From the NCBI RefSeq assembly GCF_008642295.1, contig NZ_CP029190.1, positions 3,451,001-3,515,000 on the forward strand: a stretch of 64,000 bases of DNA, in the 5' to 3' direction. A model generated the notes under the pieces. That model did no database searches, was not told where the DNA came from, and saw only the letters and a list, made by a program, of their open reading frames with translations. Below are positions 44,534 through 53,484 of this stretch, piece by piece (positions within the stretch are counted from its first letter, which is position 1; each line of letters starts with the position of its first letter). A program made the translations under genes and the position numbers. This stretch comes from Streptomyces venezuelae (GTDB taxonomy: Bacteria; Actinomycetota; Actinomycetes; Streptomycetales; Streptomycetaceae).

Positions 44534-45223
44534 TCAGGCGGCCAGATCGTTCTCCCGGCTGCTGGTCCGGGGCAGGTCCACCGGCTGGGCCGGCTCGCAC
44601 CCCCGGCCCCGTACCAGCCACCCGGCCCGCCGGGACGCGGCGATCGTCCGGGCCAGGGGGGTGAGCAGGGCCATCGCGAGGGGCGCGAGCAGCAGCACCA
44701 CGGCCGTGCCCAGCGCCAGCCCGCCGATGACGTCGGTCGGGTAGTGGACGCCCATGAAGACGCGGCAGAACCCCTCCAGCAGGGCGATGCCGATCCCGAT
44801 GAGCCCCAGTTTGCGGTGGGCGATGAACAGGCCGACGCCCAGGGCCATCGCCAGCGTGGCGTGATCGCTCACGAAGGAGAAGTCGGCCTTCCCCTCTGCC
44901 AGCACCTCCAGTTCGCCGTACTGCCGGAAGGGCCGGGGGCGGCCGACGAACTGACGCAGCGGAATGTTGAGAAGCAGCGCGATCCCGGCGGCCAGCGGGG
45001 CCCAGACGAGCGCGGCGAATCCCTCGGCGGCGGCCGGAGCGGGCAGCTTCCTGACACCGCGCCAGCACCAGAGCACGAGCAGCACCAGGACGAGCAGCAG
45101 CCCGTATTCACCGGTGAAGCCGATGATCCGGTCGAGCCAGCCCGGGGTTTCCTGGGCCAGGCCGTTGATCTCGTACAGCAGGCTTACATCCACGTTCGGC
45201 CCACCGGCCGTCAGTCGCGCCAT
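44534..45223 (-). CDS. PAP2-family membrane phosphatase
   Basis: The 229-residue protein has five or six helices and the three acid-phosphatase motifs: RQFVGRPRPF, SFVSDHAT (SDH in place of SGH) and RVFMGVHYPTDVIGG. The SDHAT variant is typical of BcrC-like undecaprenyl pyrophosphate phosphatases, which recycle the lipid carrier for cell-wall synthesis. Other lipid phosphates are possible. The start at ATG 45223 precedes MARLTAGGPNVDV. Confidence 0.88.
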   Translation of the reverse strand: MARLTAGGPNVDVSLLYEINGLAQETPGWLDRIIGFTGEYGLLLVLVLLVLWCWRGVRKLPAPAAAEGFAALVWAPLAAGIALLLNIPLRQFVGRPRPFRQYGELEVLAEGKADFSFVSDHATLAMALGVGLFIAHRKLGLIGIGIALLEGFCRVFMGVHYPTDVIGGLALGTAVVLLLAPLAMALLTPLARTIAASRRAGWLVRGRGCEPAQPVDLPRTSSRENDLAA

Positions 45224-45423
45224 GGCGATGTGGCCCCTTGCCCTTTGCTTGGTCCCCTGTGGACGCACCCCTGTGTGCGCCCTTTCGCCCCCCGGTGTCC
45301 AACCGGTGATCAACCCCCGCGCTCATGGAACGCCCGTTCTGGCGCGTACGTTCCACTCTCCACCGAATGATCACTCCAACGTTATCCAAGAGTGACTCAT
45401 CGTCGCAGCTCAGGGCCTTGGGT

Positions 45424-46443
45424 TCACTGAGCGTTGCCGATGGCACGGTGATCGGGCAGCGCCTCCGCGCCGTCCTTCGTGACCCGGGTGGCACCGAAGT
45501 AGTCCGGGGTGTCGATCTTGTCGAACCGGATCACCGCGCCGGTGAACGGAGCATTGATCATGTATCCGCCCCCGACGTACAGCCCGACATGCCGGATTGC
45601 CCGGGAGTTGGTCAGATCATCGGAGAAGAACACCAGGTCCCCGGGCAGCAGTTCGTTCCGCGCGGGATGCGGCCCGGCGTTGTACTGGTCGTTGGCCACC
45701 CGCGGCAGCCTGATCCCCACGGTCTCGTACGCGGCCTGCGTCAACCCGGAGCAGTCGAACCGCCCGTTGTCCTCGACCCCGCCCTCGCCACCCCACAAGT
45801 AGGGCGTGCCGAGCTGCTTCTGCGCGAAGTAGATGGCCCCGGCGGCCTGCTGGGAGGGCGCGACCCGGCCGACGGGCGCGGCAAAGCTCTTCTCCAGGCT
45901 GCGGATGGTCTTCACATAGCCCTGGGTCTCCTTGTACGGCGGCACACCGCCGTACTTGATGACCGCGTAGGCGCCCGCGTTGTACGCAGCCAGCATGTTC
46001 GCCGTCGGGTCACCCGGGACACCCTTCACATCCGCAGCGAGCTCGCAGTCATACGAAGCGGCCGAAGGGATGGCATCGTTGGGATCCCAGATGTCCCGGT
46101 CGCCGTCGCCGTCCCCGTCGATGCCATGGCCCGCCCAGGTCCCGGGGATGAACTGCGCGATACCACGCGCATCTGCCGGGCTCTTCGCCTGCGGGTCCCA
46201 GCCGCTCTCCTGGTACAGCTGGGCGGAGAGCAGCGCCGGGTTGATCGCCGGGCAGAGGTTGCCCCACTTCTCCACCAACGCCCGGTAGGCAGCCGGTACG
46301 GCACCCTTGGCGAGCCCGACGGGCCGGCCACCGGCGCCACTCGCGAGACCCGCGGCGGCCGAATACGTACCCACGACGAGCAGCAGGACGAAGGTCAGGC
46401 ACGCCCCGACCCCGATCCCACTCGCCACCCAGAACTTGCGCAC
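45424..46443 (-). CDS. Lytic transglycosylase fused to NlpC/P60 endopeptidase
   Basis: The 339-residue protein has an N-terminal membrane anchor (about 7-32), an SLT transglycosylase domain (about 50-175) and a C40 peptidase domain (about 200-335). Within the SLT domain, QESGWDPQAKSPADARGIAQ holds the catalytic Glu. The peptidase has RFDCSGLTQAAY with the catalytic Cys and RHVGLYVGGG with the His. It can cut both glycan strands and peptides. Bifunctional enzymes of this type serve as VirB1-like wall-openers in Gram-positive conjugation systems. The type IV-like cluster lies 7 kb away, so a link is possible but not shown. Confidence 0.9.
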   Translation of the reverse strand: MRKFWVASGIGVGACLTFVLLLVVGTYSAAAGLASGAGGRPVGLAKGAVPAAYRALVEKWGNLCPAINPALLSAQLYQESGWDPQAKSPADARGIAQFIPGTWAGHGIDGDGDGDRDIWDPNDAIPSAASYDCELAADVKGVPGDPTANMLAAYNAGAYAVIKYGGVPPYKETQGYVKTIRSLEKSFAAPVGRVAPSQQAAGAIYFAQKQLGTPYLWGGEGGVEDNGRFDCSGLTQAAYETVGIRLPRVANDQYNAGPHPARNELLPGDLVFFSDDLTNSRAIRHVGLYVGGGYMINAPFTGAVIRFDKIDTPDYFGATRVTKDGAEALPDHRAIGNAQ

Positions 46444-46501
46444 CCGTCAACCCTCCCCCATGAACGCCCCCTTCGGGTCACATTCCCACGACCCGGGACC
46501 G

Positions 46502-48244
46502 CTAACTCACCCGGAAGCCGGAGCAGGCGATGCTCGAGTACTTCGTGGGGTCATCGTTGACGTGGTAGAAGACCACCGTCCACTCACCCGGATCGTTGCG
46601 GAGGGGGATCGGCTGCCATGTTCTGCCCTCGACATGCGTCTTGAAGTCATCGGGGTAGGTGAGCTCGAGGAACTCGCCTGACGGCCACTTCGAATAGATG
46701 TCGACGGGCTTGCTCGTGTAGCCGACGGACTTGTTCTCCATGGGCAGGGGCAGTCCCGTCTCCGAGTCGACCTCGTGCGGTGACCGCACTCCCACGGAGA
46801 CGTAGTAGGGGCCCGGCTTGGTGGGCTCGGTTTCCGCGTACTTGATGCGCATGGAGATCTTCGTCTTCTGGCCGGACGTTGCCATGAAGGTCTGCATGTC
46901 CGCCCCAGGCGGCTTCTCCTCGGTTCCCAGGTTGCAGCGGCCGACACCGGCCGCTGCCAGCTGCGAGTCCGCGTCGCCGGTCCAGAAGTAGCGCGAGATC
47001 CTGTTGTTCTCGATGTACTCCGCCGGCTTGCCGGAGCCGGATGATGCCGGGCCCTTGGCCGACGGAGTCGACTGCGCGGGGGTGCCCGGCGAAGCGGTGT
47101 TCTGGGAGCGGGTGTCGCCGCCGTCCTTTTTGTCCCGCTCGTTCTGGAGCAGCAGGTAACCGCCCACCGCCCCCGGCAGCACCAGCATCGCCGCGATGCC
47201 CGCGATCGCCCACCGGCTCAGCCGCCGGCGGGCCGTCGGCGGGGCCGGGGGCATCGGGGGCGCGGGGATGTACGTGGGGGCGCCGGCCACCGCGTACGTC
47301 GGGACGTAGGTCGGGCTGTACGCGCCAGCCGCGCCCGCCGGGCCGGCCGGCGCCGTCGCCTGGGCGGGGAACTGCGGGGCCTCCCCGGTCGCGGTCAGCC
47401 CCGCGTACACCGGGTCGTCCACCAGCGCCGAGTCCACCGCGCAGCGCCGGATCACCTCGGCCGGAGCCGGCCGGTCCGCCGGGTCCTTCGCCACACACGC
47501 CTCGATCAGCGCGGCCAGTTCCGGCTCCACCCCGGCCACGTCGATCTCGCCGTGCACGGCCCGGAAGCTCACGCCCGCCGATTCGCCCGTTCCGTACGGC
47601 GCCCGTCCGGTCGCCGCGTACGCGATCGTCGCCCCCAGCGCGAACACATCGGCGGCATCCGCCACTTCGTTGCGCAGCAGCACTTCGGGGGCGGTGTAGC
47701 CGGGGGTGCCGGGGGCCGCGCCGTCCTGGGTCAGGGCGGTCAGGGCGGTCTGGGTGGTGCCCTTGGCGATGCCGAAGTCGATCAGCTGGGGGCCCTGGGC
47801 GCCCAGAATCACGTTCTGCGGCTTGAGGTCCCGGTGCGTCACCCCGTACGCATGGACGCTCGCCAGCCCCTCCGCCAGCGCCGCGAACAGCTTCCGGCAG
47901 GTCTCGGCCGGCAATGCGCCCCGCTGGGCGACGGCGTGACCGAGCGTCGGCCCGGCCACGTACTCGGTCGCCAGCCAGAACGGCGGGGCGGCGAGCGAGG
48001 CGTCGATCAGGTTCGCCGTGTACGCCGACCGCACCGCCCGCACGGTCTCCGCCTCCCGGCGGAACCGCGCCAGTGCCTCCGGATGCCCGGTGATCTCGTC
48101 GCGGATCACCTTCACCGCGACCAGCCGACCGCCCGGCGACCGCGCGAGATACACCTGTCCCATGCCCCCGGCCCCCAGCCGGGCCAGCAGCGCGTGTGCG
48201 CCGATCTGTGTCGGGTCGGTGTCTCTCAGGGCCTCCATTCGCAC
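46502..48244 (-). CDS. Transmembrane Ser/Thr protein kinase
   Basis: The 580-residue Hanks-type kinase has a glycine loop GAGGMGQVYLA (about 24-34), Lys45, the catalytic HRDLKPQN (137-144), DFG (156-158) and an APEVLL P+1 loop. A Pro-rich juxtamembrane stretch (about 285-340), one membrane helix (about 348-366) and an external domain of about 200 residues follow. That domain contains two cysteines and YYVSVGVRSPHEVDSETG; it has no PASTA repeats. The start is GTG 48244 or the ATG two codons later. The target is unknown. Confidence 0.9.
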   Translation of the reverse strand: MRMEALRDTDPTQIGAHALLARLGAGGMGQVYLARSPGGRLVAVKVIRDEITGHPEALARFRREAETVRAVRSAYTANLIDASLAAPPFWLATEYVAGPTLGHAVAQRGALPAETCRKLFAALAEGLASVHAYGVTHRDLKPQNVILGAQGPQLIDFGIAKGTTQTALTALTQDGAAPGTPGYTAPEVLLRNEVADAADVFALGATIAYAATGRAPYGTGESAGVSFRAVHGEIDVAGVEPELAALIEACVAKDPADRPAPAEVIRRCAVDSALVDDPVYAGLTATGEAPQFPAQATAPAGPAGAAGAYSPTYVPTYAVAGAPTYIPAPPMPPAPPTARRRLSRWAIAGIAAMLVLPGAVGGYLLLQNERDKKDGGDTRSQNTASPGTPAQSTPSAKGPASSGSGKPAEYIENNRISRYFWTGDADSQLAAAGVGRCNLGTEEKPPGADMQTFMATSGQKTKISMRIKYAETEPTKPGPYYVSVGVRSPHEVDSETGLPLPMENKSVGYTSKPVDIYSKWPSGEFLELTYPDDFKTHVEGRTWQPIPLRNDPGEWTVVFYHVNDDPTKYSSIACSGFRVS

Positions 48245-48406
48245 GAGCTTGCCACACCGACTCCGGTGCTCCGAGCGGGGGTTGACGGTGGAGCACCGCT
48301 CCCGGGCGCCGCCTCGGCGGGCGGACCCCCCTTGTAGAGTCCCCCTGCACTTCTACGGATGCGGACGGACGTAGAGGGCAGCCTCAGGAGCGGGAGGAAC
48401 GCCCCC

Positions 48407-49609
48407 ATGCCCATAGCCCGTGCAGTGGTGGTCGGCGCCGGGATCGGCGGGCTCACCGCCGCCGTCGCCCTGCACCGCCGCGGCTGGCAGGTCACCGTCT
48501 GCGAGCGCGCCCCCGAACCCCCCGTCACCGGCGCCGGCATCGGCCTCGCCCCCAATGCCCTGCGCGCCCTCGAAGCCATAGGCGTGGACGCCGCGTACGC
48601 CGTCGGCAGCACCGTGCCGGCCGCCATGGAGCTTCGCCGCTCCGACGGCCGGCGGCTTTCCGGGACCCGGACCGCGGACCTGGCGGCCCGTTACGGCGTG
48701 CCCCCGATCGCGGTCCCGCGCCCGGCCTTCACGGCCGCCCTGGCAGCGGCCCTGCCGCCGGGCACCCTCCGCTACGGCACCGCCGTGACCGCCGTCGACG
48801 ACCCCGAGGGCCGCCCGGTGGTCCGTACGGAGGCCGGCCCGGACCTCCCGGCCGACCTGGTCGTCGCGGCGGACGGCATCCACAGCCCGCTGCGCCGCGC
48901 GTACTTCCCCGCCCACCCCGGACTGCACTACATCGGCGAGACCGCCTGGCGGGTCCTGCTGGACGCACCGGACCTCCGGGTTCCGGCCATGAGCGAGACC
49001 TGGGGGCGGGGCGAGCGGTTCGGCGTGACCCCCCTCTCCGACGGCCGGATGTACCTCTACGCCACCGCGGTCGTCCCGGCCGGCACCCGGTCCGCCGACC
49101 CGCGCGCCGAACTCCGCCGCCGCTTCGGCACCTGGCACGACCCGATCCCGGCCCTGCTGGACCGTATCGACCGGCTGGAGCCCGCGGATGTCCTGCAGAA
49201 CGATCTCTACGATCTGGCCGCCCCGCTGCCCCGGCTGCATCACGGCCGGATCGCCTGGCTCGGCGACGCCGCCCACGCCATGGCGCCCAACCTCGGGCAG
49301 GGCGGCTGTCAGGCCATCGAGGACGCGGCCGTCCTCGCGCACCTGCTGCCCGCCGAGCCGGACGGCGCCCAGGACGGCACCCCCGACGGCAGCCCGGCCG
49401 GCATCCCGGCCGCCCTCGCCGCCTACACCGCCGCCCGCCGCGCCCGCACCGACGCCGTACGCCTGCGGGCCCGCCGGGTCGGCCGGCTGGGGGCCGTGCG
49501 GCACCCCCTCGCGGTCGCCGTGCGCGACCTCGTGGTCGGCGCCGTCCCCGACCGGCTGGCGCTGCGCGGTGCGGACGACCTCTTCAGCGGCTTCCGCCTC
49601 CCGGGCTGA
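48407..49609 (+). CDS. FAD-dependent monooxygenase (salicylate hydroxylase-like)
   Basis: The 400-residue flavoprotein has the GAGIGG dinucleotide motif (about 9-14), ADGIHSPLRR (DG motif) and GDAAHAMAPNLGQGGCQAIEDA (second FAD motif). This is the single-component class A monooxygenase family. It uses NAD(P)H and oxygen to hydroxylate aromatic or similar compounds; the substrate is unknown. GGGAGGAAC precedes the ATG at 48407. Confidence 0.9.
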   Translation: MPIARAVVVGAGIGGLTAAVALHRRGWQVTVCERAPEPPVTGAGIGLAPNALRALEAIGVDAAYAVGSTVPAAMELRRSDGRRLSGTRTADLAARYGVPPIAVPRPAFTAALAAALPPGTLRYGTAVTAVDDPEGRPVVRTEAGPDLPADLVVAADGIHSPLRRAYFPAHPGLHYIGETAWRVLLDAPDLRVPAMSETWGRGERFGVTPLSDGRMYLYATAVVPAGTRSADPRAELRRRFGTWHDPIPALLDRIDRLEPADVLQNDLYDLAAPLPRLHHGRIAWLGDAAHAMAPNLGQGGCQAIEDAAVLAHLLPAEPDGAQDGTPDGSPAGIPAALAAYTAARRARTDAVRLRARRVGRLGAVRHPLAVAVRDLVVGAVPDRLALRGADDLFSGFRLPG

Positions 49610-49623
49610 AGGAGACGGAGGGG

Positions 49624-50427
49624 TCAACGCGGTGCGACGTAGAGGCTCTGGGCCCCGCGCCCGATCGGCCCCTTCTCGTCGTGCAGGACCGAGTCCGCCA
49701 GCCCGATACCGGCCGGGTCCACACTCGTACGGGCTTCCACGGACACCCACTCGCCCGCCGGGTGCCGGTGCAGATGGACCGTCAGGTCGCTGTTGACGAA
49801 CAGGTACTTCCGGATGTCCAGCACCGCGCTGACCCCGTTGCCGGAGTCCGCCGCCACCAGCACCCGGTCCGCCGGCCTCGGCTCGTCCCCCGCGATCAGC
49901 GGCACCTTCATCCGCATCCAGCAGGTGCCCGGCCCGGGCTCCAGGAAGGCCCCGTGCGTGAACCGGGTCTCCATGGCCGTGTGATAGCCGATGTCCCACG
50001 GGACCGGGAAGAACGGGGTGACCTCCACCTCCCCCGGCGGCGGCAGCAGCGGCCCGGACAGCACCGCCGGCACCGCGTCCGCCGTCACCCGCACCCGCAG
50101 GGCCCGCGCCAGCATCACCGGCGCATCCGCCCCCTCCGGGGTGAGCGCCGCCTCGATCACCTCGGTGCTGCGGCCGGCCCGCAGCACCGAGGTGGTCACG
50201 GCCAGCCCGCCGATCGGCACCGGCCGCAGGATCTCGTACGTGATCCGCGCGATCCGCATGTCGGTACGGGCGCCCGGGCGCTCCTCGACCGCCCGGCCGA
50301 GCAGCGCGGCCGGCGGGCCCGCATGCTGAGCGCCGGGATCCCAGGGACCCCGGGTGTACTCGGTGGCGGCGTACCGCCCGGCATCGATCCGTTCGTAAAA
50401 CGCGTCGACCACTCCGTCAGTGCCCAT
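49624..50427 (-). CDS. Acyl-CoA thioesterase-like double hot-dog protein
   Basis: The 267-residue protein has two hot-dog folds. The N-terminal one has QHAGPPAALLGRAVEE and ITYEILRPVPIGGL, the C-terminal one SAVLDIRKYLFVNSDLTVHLHRHPAGEWVSVEA. This is the TesB-like thioesterase family (thioesterase_3 type) that hydrolyses acyl-CoA. The start at ATG 50427 was chosen over a GTG three codons upstream. Converges with the monooxygenase gene. Confidence 0.82.
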   Translation of the reverse strand: MGTDGVVDAFYERIDAGRYAATEYTRGPWDPGAQHAGPPAALLGRAVEERPGARTDMRIARITYEILRPVPIGGLAVTTSVLRAGRSTEVIEAALTPEGADAPVMLARALRVRVTADAVPAVLSGPLLPPPGEVEVTPFFPVPWDIGYHTAMETRFTHGAFLEPGPGTCWMRMKVPLIAGDEPRPADRVLVAADSGNGVSAVLDIRKYLFVNSDLTVHLHRHPAGEWVSVEARTSVDPAGIGLADSVLHDEKGPIGRGAQSLYVAPR

Positions 50428-50469
50428 GGCCCGCACGTTACCGACAGGTAACTACGGGCACCACCCCCG

Positions 50470-51078
50470 TCAGCGGGCGAATCCCAGGCTCACTCCGAGC
50501 CCCACCAGCACCGACCCGATCGCCCGGTTCAGCGCCTTCTGGGCCTTCAGCATCCGGTCCCGCAGCCGGGAGTCGGAGAAGAACAGCGCCACCGCACCGA
50601 ACCAGCCCAGGTGCGCCACCGACATGAACAGCCCGTAGCCGGCCTGCTGCCACGCCGGCGTGCCCGGGTTCACCACCTGGGTGAACGTGGACACCACGAA
50701 CAGGGTGGTCTTCGGGTTCAGCACGTTGGTCAGGAAGCCCGAGCGCATCGCCCCCAGCGGGCTGAGCGCCGCCTTCGACTCCAGGTCGACGGCCACCTCG
50801 GCGCGCGCCCGGAAGGTCCGGATGCCGATGTAGACCAGATAGGCGGCACCGGCCAGTTTGATGGCGGTGAAGAGCTCGGTGGAGGAGGCGATCAGCAGGC
50901 CCACGCCGAGCATCGTGTAGGAGACGTGCACCAGCACTCCGGCGGCGACCCCGGCCGCCGCGAAGAGGCCGGTGGGCCGACCGTACAGATAGCTGTTCCG
51001 TACGACCATGGCGAAATCGGCGCCGGGACTGATCACGGCGAGAAGGGTGATGACTGCTACTGCGATCACTTCTGTCAT
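50470..51078 (-). CDS. LysE/RhtB-family amino acid exporter
   Basis: The 202-residue protein has five or six helices and the family N-terminus ITLLAVISPGADFAMVVRNS, with NPKTTLFVVSTF in the middle. LysE/RhtB transporters export lysine, homoserine, threonine and related metabolites. The substrate cannot be read from sequence. It starts at ATG 51078, diverging from the pentapeptide gene. Confidence 0.92.
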   Translation of the reverse strand: MTEVIAVAVITLLAVISPGADFAMVVRNSYLYGRPTGLFAAAGVAAGVLVHVSYTMLGVGLLIASSTELFTAIKLAGAAYLVYIGIRTFRARAEVAVDLESKAALSPLGAMRSGFLTNVLNPKTTLFVVSTFTQVVNPGTPAWQQAGYGLFMSVAHLGWFGAVALFFSDSRLRDRMLKAQKALNRAIGSVLVGLGVSLGFAR

Positions 51079-51140
51079 GAAGGGATGCTGGCCCCCCTGC
51101 CGGTGTCGATCAAGAGGGGGCGCCCCCGCGAAGGGAGACA

Positions 51141-51998
51141 ATGGACCACATGTCCGCCGCCGTACCCCCGCCACCGCCCTCGCACCTGCCCGTGCCGCTG
51201 CCCGTACTGAAGGCCGACTGCACCGACTGCTTCGCGCTGTGCTGCGTCGCCCTGCCCTTCGCCCGGTCCGCCGACTTCGCCGTCGACAAGGCCGCCGGCA
51301 CCCCCTGCCGCAACCTCCGGGAGGACTTCCGCTGCGGCATCCACACCGGACTGCGCGACAAGGGCTTCCAGGGCTGCACCGTCTTCGACTGCTTCGGCGC
51401 CGGCCAGCAGGTCTCCCAGGTCACCTTCGGCGGCCGGGACTGGCGCAGCCACCCCGGCACGGCCCGCGCCATGTTCGAGGTCTTCCCCGTGATGCGGCAG
51501 CTCCACGAACTGCTCTTCTACGTCGACCAGGCCCTCACCCTCCCCGCCGCCCGGCCCGTCCACGCCAAGCTGCGCCGCGCCCTCGCCGAGACCGAGGAAC
51601 TGACCCGCGCCGACGCCGGCACCCTCGCCGCGGCCGATGTGCCCGCCCTGCGCGCCGGGATCAACACCCTGCTCCTCAAGACCAGCGAACTGGTCCGCGC
51701 CAAGGTCCCGGGCAAGAAGAAGAACCACCGGGGCGCCGACCTGATGGGAGCCCGGCTGTCCGGGGCCGACCTCCGGGGGGCCAACCTCCGCGGGGCCTAC
51801 CTGATCGCCGCCGACCTCAGCCGGGCCGACCTGCGCACCGCCGATCTGATCGGCGCCGACTTCCGCGATGCCGACCTCGGCGGGGCCGACCTCACCGACA
51901 GCATCTTCCTCACCCAGGCCCAGCTCAACGCCGCCCGCGGCACCGCCGCCACCCGCATCCCGCCCGGCCTGGCCCGCCCCGCGCACTGGACGGCGTAA
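51141..51998 (+). CDS. Cys-rich YkgJ-like plus pentapeptide-repeat protein
   Basis: The 285-residue protein has an N-terminal cysteine cluster (about 27-85) with DCTDCFALCCVALPF, PCRNL, FRCGIH, GCTVFDCFGAG. The spacing resembles YkgJ-type metal-chelating domains. A helical middle and then about 13 pentapeptide repeats (ADLMGARLSGADLRGANLRG onward, about 198-260) follow. Pentapeptide repeats build a right-handed beta-helix, sometimes mimicking DNA. Combination of the two parts is conserved in Streptomyces as far as I recall, but has no assigned function. Confidence 0.8.
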   Translation: MDHMSAAVPPPPPSHLPVPLPVLKADCTDCFALCCVALPFARSADFAVDKAAGTPCRNLREDFRCGIHTGLRDKGFQGCTVFDCFGAGQQVSQVTFGGRDWRSHPGTARAMFEVFPVMRQLHELLFYVDQALTLPAARPVHAKLRRALAETEELTRADAGTLAAADVPALRAGINTLLLKTSELVRAKVPGKKKNHRGADLMGARLSGADLRGANLRGAYLIAADLSRADLRTADLIGADFRDADLGGADLTDSIFLTQAQLNAARGTAATRIPPGLARPAHWTA

Positions 51999-52056
51999 CC
52001 CACCGGTGCCGCGCCCGGCTCGTGCTCCGGGCGCGGCACCGACGGGTCCGGGGGCC

Positions 52057-52674
52057 TCAGGGCCGGGCCAGCGCGGTCCAGCCGGACGGGCAGGACAGGG
52101 CGTACGTGCAGTAGTTCTCGTACACATCGCCGCCCGTGGTCAGCACCTTCACGTACACGATCCGCCCCTCGGTGCTGACGGACACACTGCACGCACCCTT
52201 GGGGAAGCCGGGGTTCTGGTACGTGGAAAGGTCCCGCCAGGTGTACTGGCCGACCGGCGCCACACTGCGCCGACCCAGGTACGCCTTCCCCTTGCTCAGC
52301 ACCGCGCTGAACTCCACATCGCCCTCGGCCTCGGTGGAGTCGATGTCCGCGCAGGGTCCGGGCGGACCGGCCGGACCGCGCTCGCCCCTCGGCCCCCGCG
52401 GGCCCGGGCAGCCGGCGTTGTTGCCGTTCTTGTCCGGCCCCGCGGTACCCCGCTTCCCGGCCTTGGCCCCCTTGGCCCCGTTGCCCCCCTTCGCGCCCTT
52501 CACCGACTTCGCCGGCTTGGCGACCCGGGTCGTGTCACACGAGCCGTGATTGCTGCTCGGGCTGAGGTCGGCGGCCATCGCGGGCGCCGAGAACCCCGCG
52601 AGCGCGAGCACCAGCGGCAGCGCGACCCCACTCGCCAGCCAGGCGCGCCGGCCGACCCTCGATGCGGAACCCAT
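52057..52674 (-). CDS. Secreted collagen-like repeat protein
   Basis: The 205-residue protein has a Tat-like signal peptide (GRRAWLASGVALPLVLALAG, cleavage near AMAA). Then a Lys/Gly-rich segment KGAKGGNGAKGAKAGK runs into a collagen-type Gly-X-Y run, GPRGPRGERGPAGPPGPC. A C-terminal beta-rich domain with four cysteines (SYSVSTEG-like strands, NYCTYALSCPSGW) completes it. Collagen-like triple helices in bacteria form surface stalks. The gene is divergent from the type IV-like cluster. Confidence 0.78.
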   Translation of the reverse strand: MGSASRVGRRAWLASGVALPLVLALAGFSAPAMAADLSPSSNHGSCDTTRVAKPAKSVKGAKGGNGAKGAKAGKRGTAGPDKNGNNAGCPGPRGPRGERGPAGPPGPCADIDSTEAEGDVEFSAVLSKGKAYLGRRSVAPVGQYTWRDLSTYQNPGFPKGACSVSVSTEGRIVYVKVLTTGGDVYENYCTYALSCPSGWTALARP

Positions 52675-53073
52675 CCGTTTGCTCCTTGCGTCGTACGACG
52701 TACCGAACCGAACGCGGTGGAGCATCCCCCGCAACACGGCACACGGATGGAACGACTGACGGAATGTCGGACCTATGTCAGCGGGTTGGTCCAACGACAC
52801 GCCGTCCCACTGCGCCGAACGGCCGCCGCCCGGCCGGGCGTACGGCCGAGCGCGCGCCGGGGCCGCCCCGTCATTGCCCGTCGTCACACTCCGTGCTACA
52901 CAGGGCAACGCAACGTGAGGGTCTGCGCCCGGTCCGTGCCCAGTCCGCGAGATCAGGTAAAGAGAGCCGCCAAGTCGACATACGGCGGCGGTTTCATCAG
53001 CGAAGATAGTGCGTGACCCCTGCCGGTCCGGGCACGGGGGGATGGAACTACCCATACAGGGGCGGTGAGTTAC
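52675..53073. other. Divergent upstream region of the type IV-like cluster
   Basis: About 390 bases separate the collagen-like gene from the first secretion-like gene. I see an imperfect inverted repeat (TGTCGGACC with GGTCCAACGACA, about 52764-52800) and no convincing reading frame. The promoter of the cluster should lie here, but no clear -35/-10 pair stands out. Confidence 0.45.
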
Positions 53074-53382
53074 ATGATCCTGGCAGCCGAAAAGGGCGAT
53101 ATCACCACCATCATCGGCGGAATCGCCCCGAATTGGGGGCCGTTCGGCAGTCTCGGCAATGAAGCAAAGGTCATGATCGAGGTGGTCATGGCCGTGGCGA
53201 TCCTCCTCTGCCTCGGCATCGCCATCTGGGGCGCGGCCAAACAGCGCATCGGCGCGACCGCCCTCCGCGACACGTTCAGCGCGGAACAGGGCAAGGGCCT
53301 GATCGTGGCCGGACTCACGGGAGTCTTCATCATCGGCTCACTCGGCACCCTGTTCACCATCGTCTACGGAATGGCCGTCTAG
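53074..53382 (+). CDS. Small two-helix membrane protein, pilin-like (VirB2 candidate)
   Basis: The 102-residue product (ATG 53074; GTG 53065 adds three residues) has a polar start with ILAAEKGDITTIIGG, then two helices (about 34-54 and 75-98). The loop between them is charged. Size and two-helix topology fit VirB2/TrbC pilins, and it precedes VirB8- and VirB6-like genes, as expected. No signal peptide is obvious, and the assignment is by context and topology only. Confidence 0.6.
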   Translation: MILAAEKGDITTIIGGIAPNWGPFGSLGNEAKVMIEVVMAVAILLCLGIAIWGAAKQRIGATALRDTFSAEQGKGLIVAGLTGVFIIGSLGTLFTIVYGMAV

Positions 53383-53484
53383 CCAAGCCGGCTGTGCCTG
53401 CCCGTTTCCGCCGCTGAGGTTGCGCTGCCTGATGACGACTCACCACACGCTACCGTCGTACGACGCGGAGGGGGCGGATACGGA

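Noticed and set aside
45326..45355. Inverted repeat TGGAACG...CGTTCCA
   Set aside because: The 16-base spacer and 7-base arms are not persuasive in this GC background and no regulator adjoins it.
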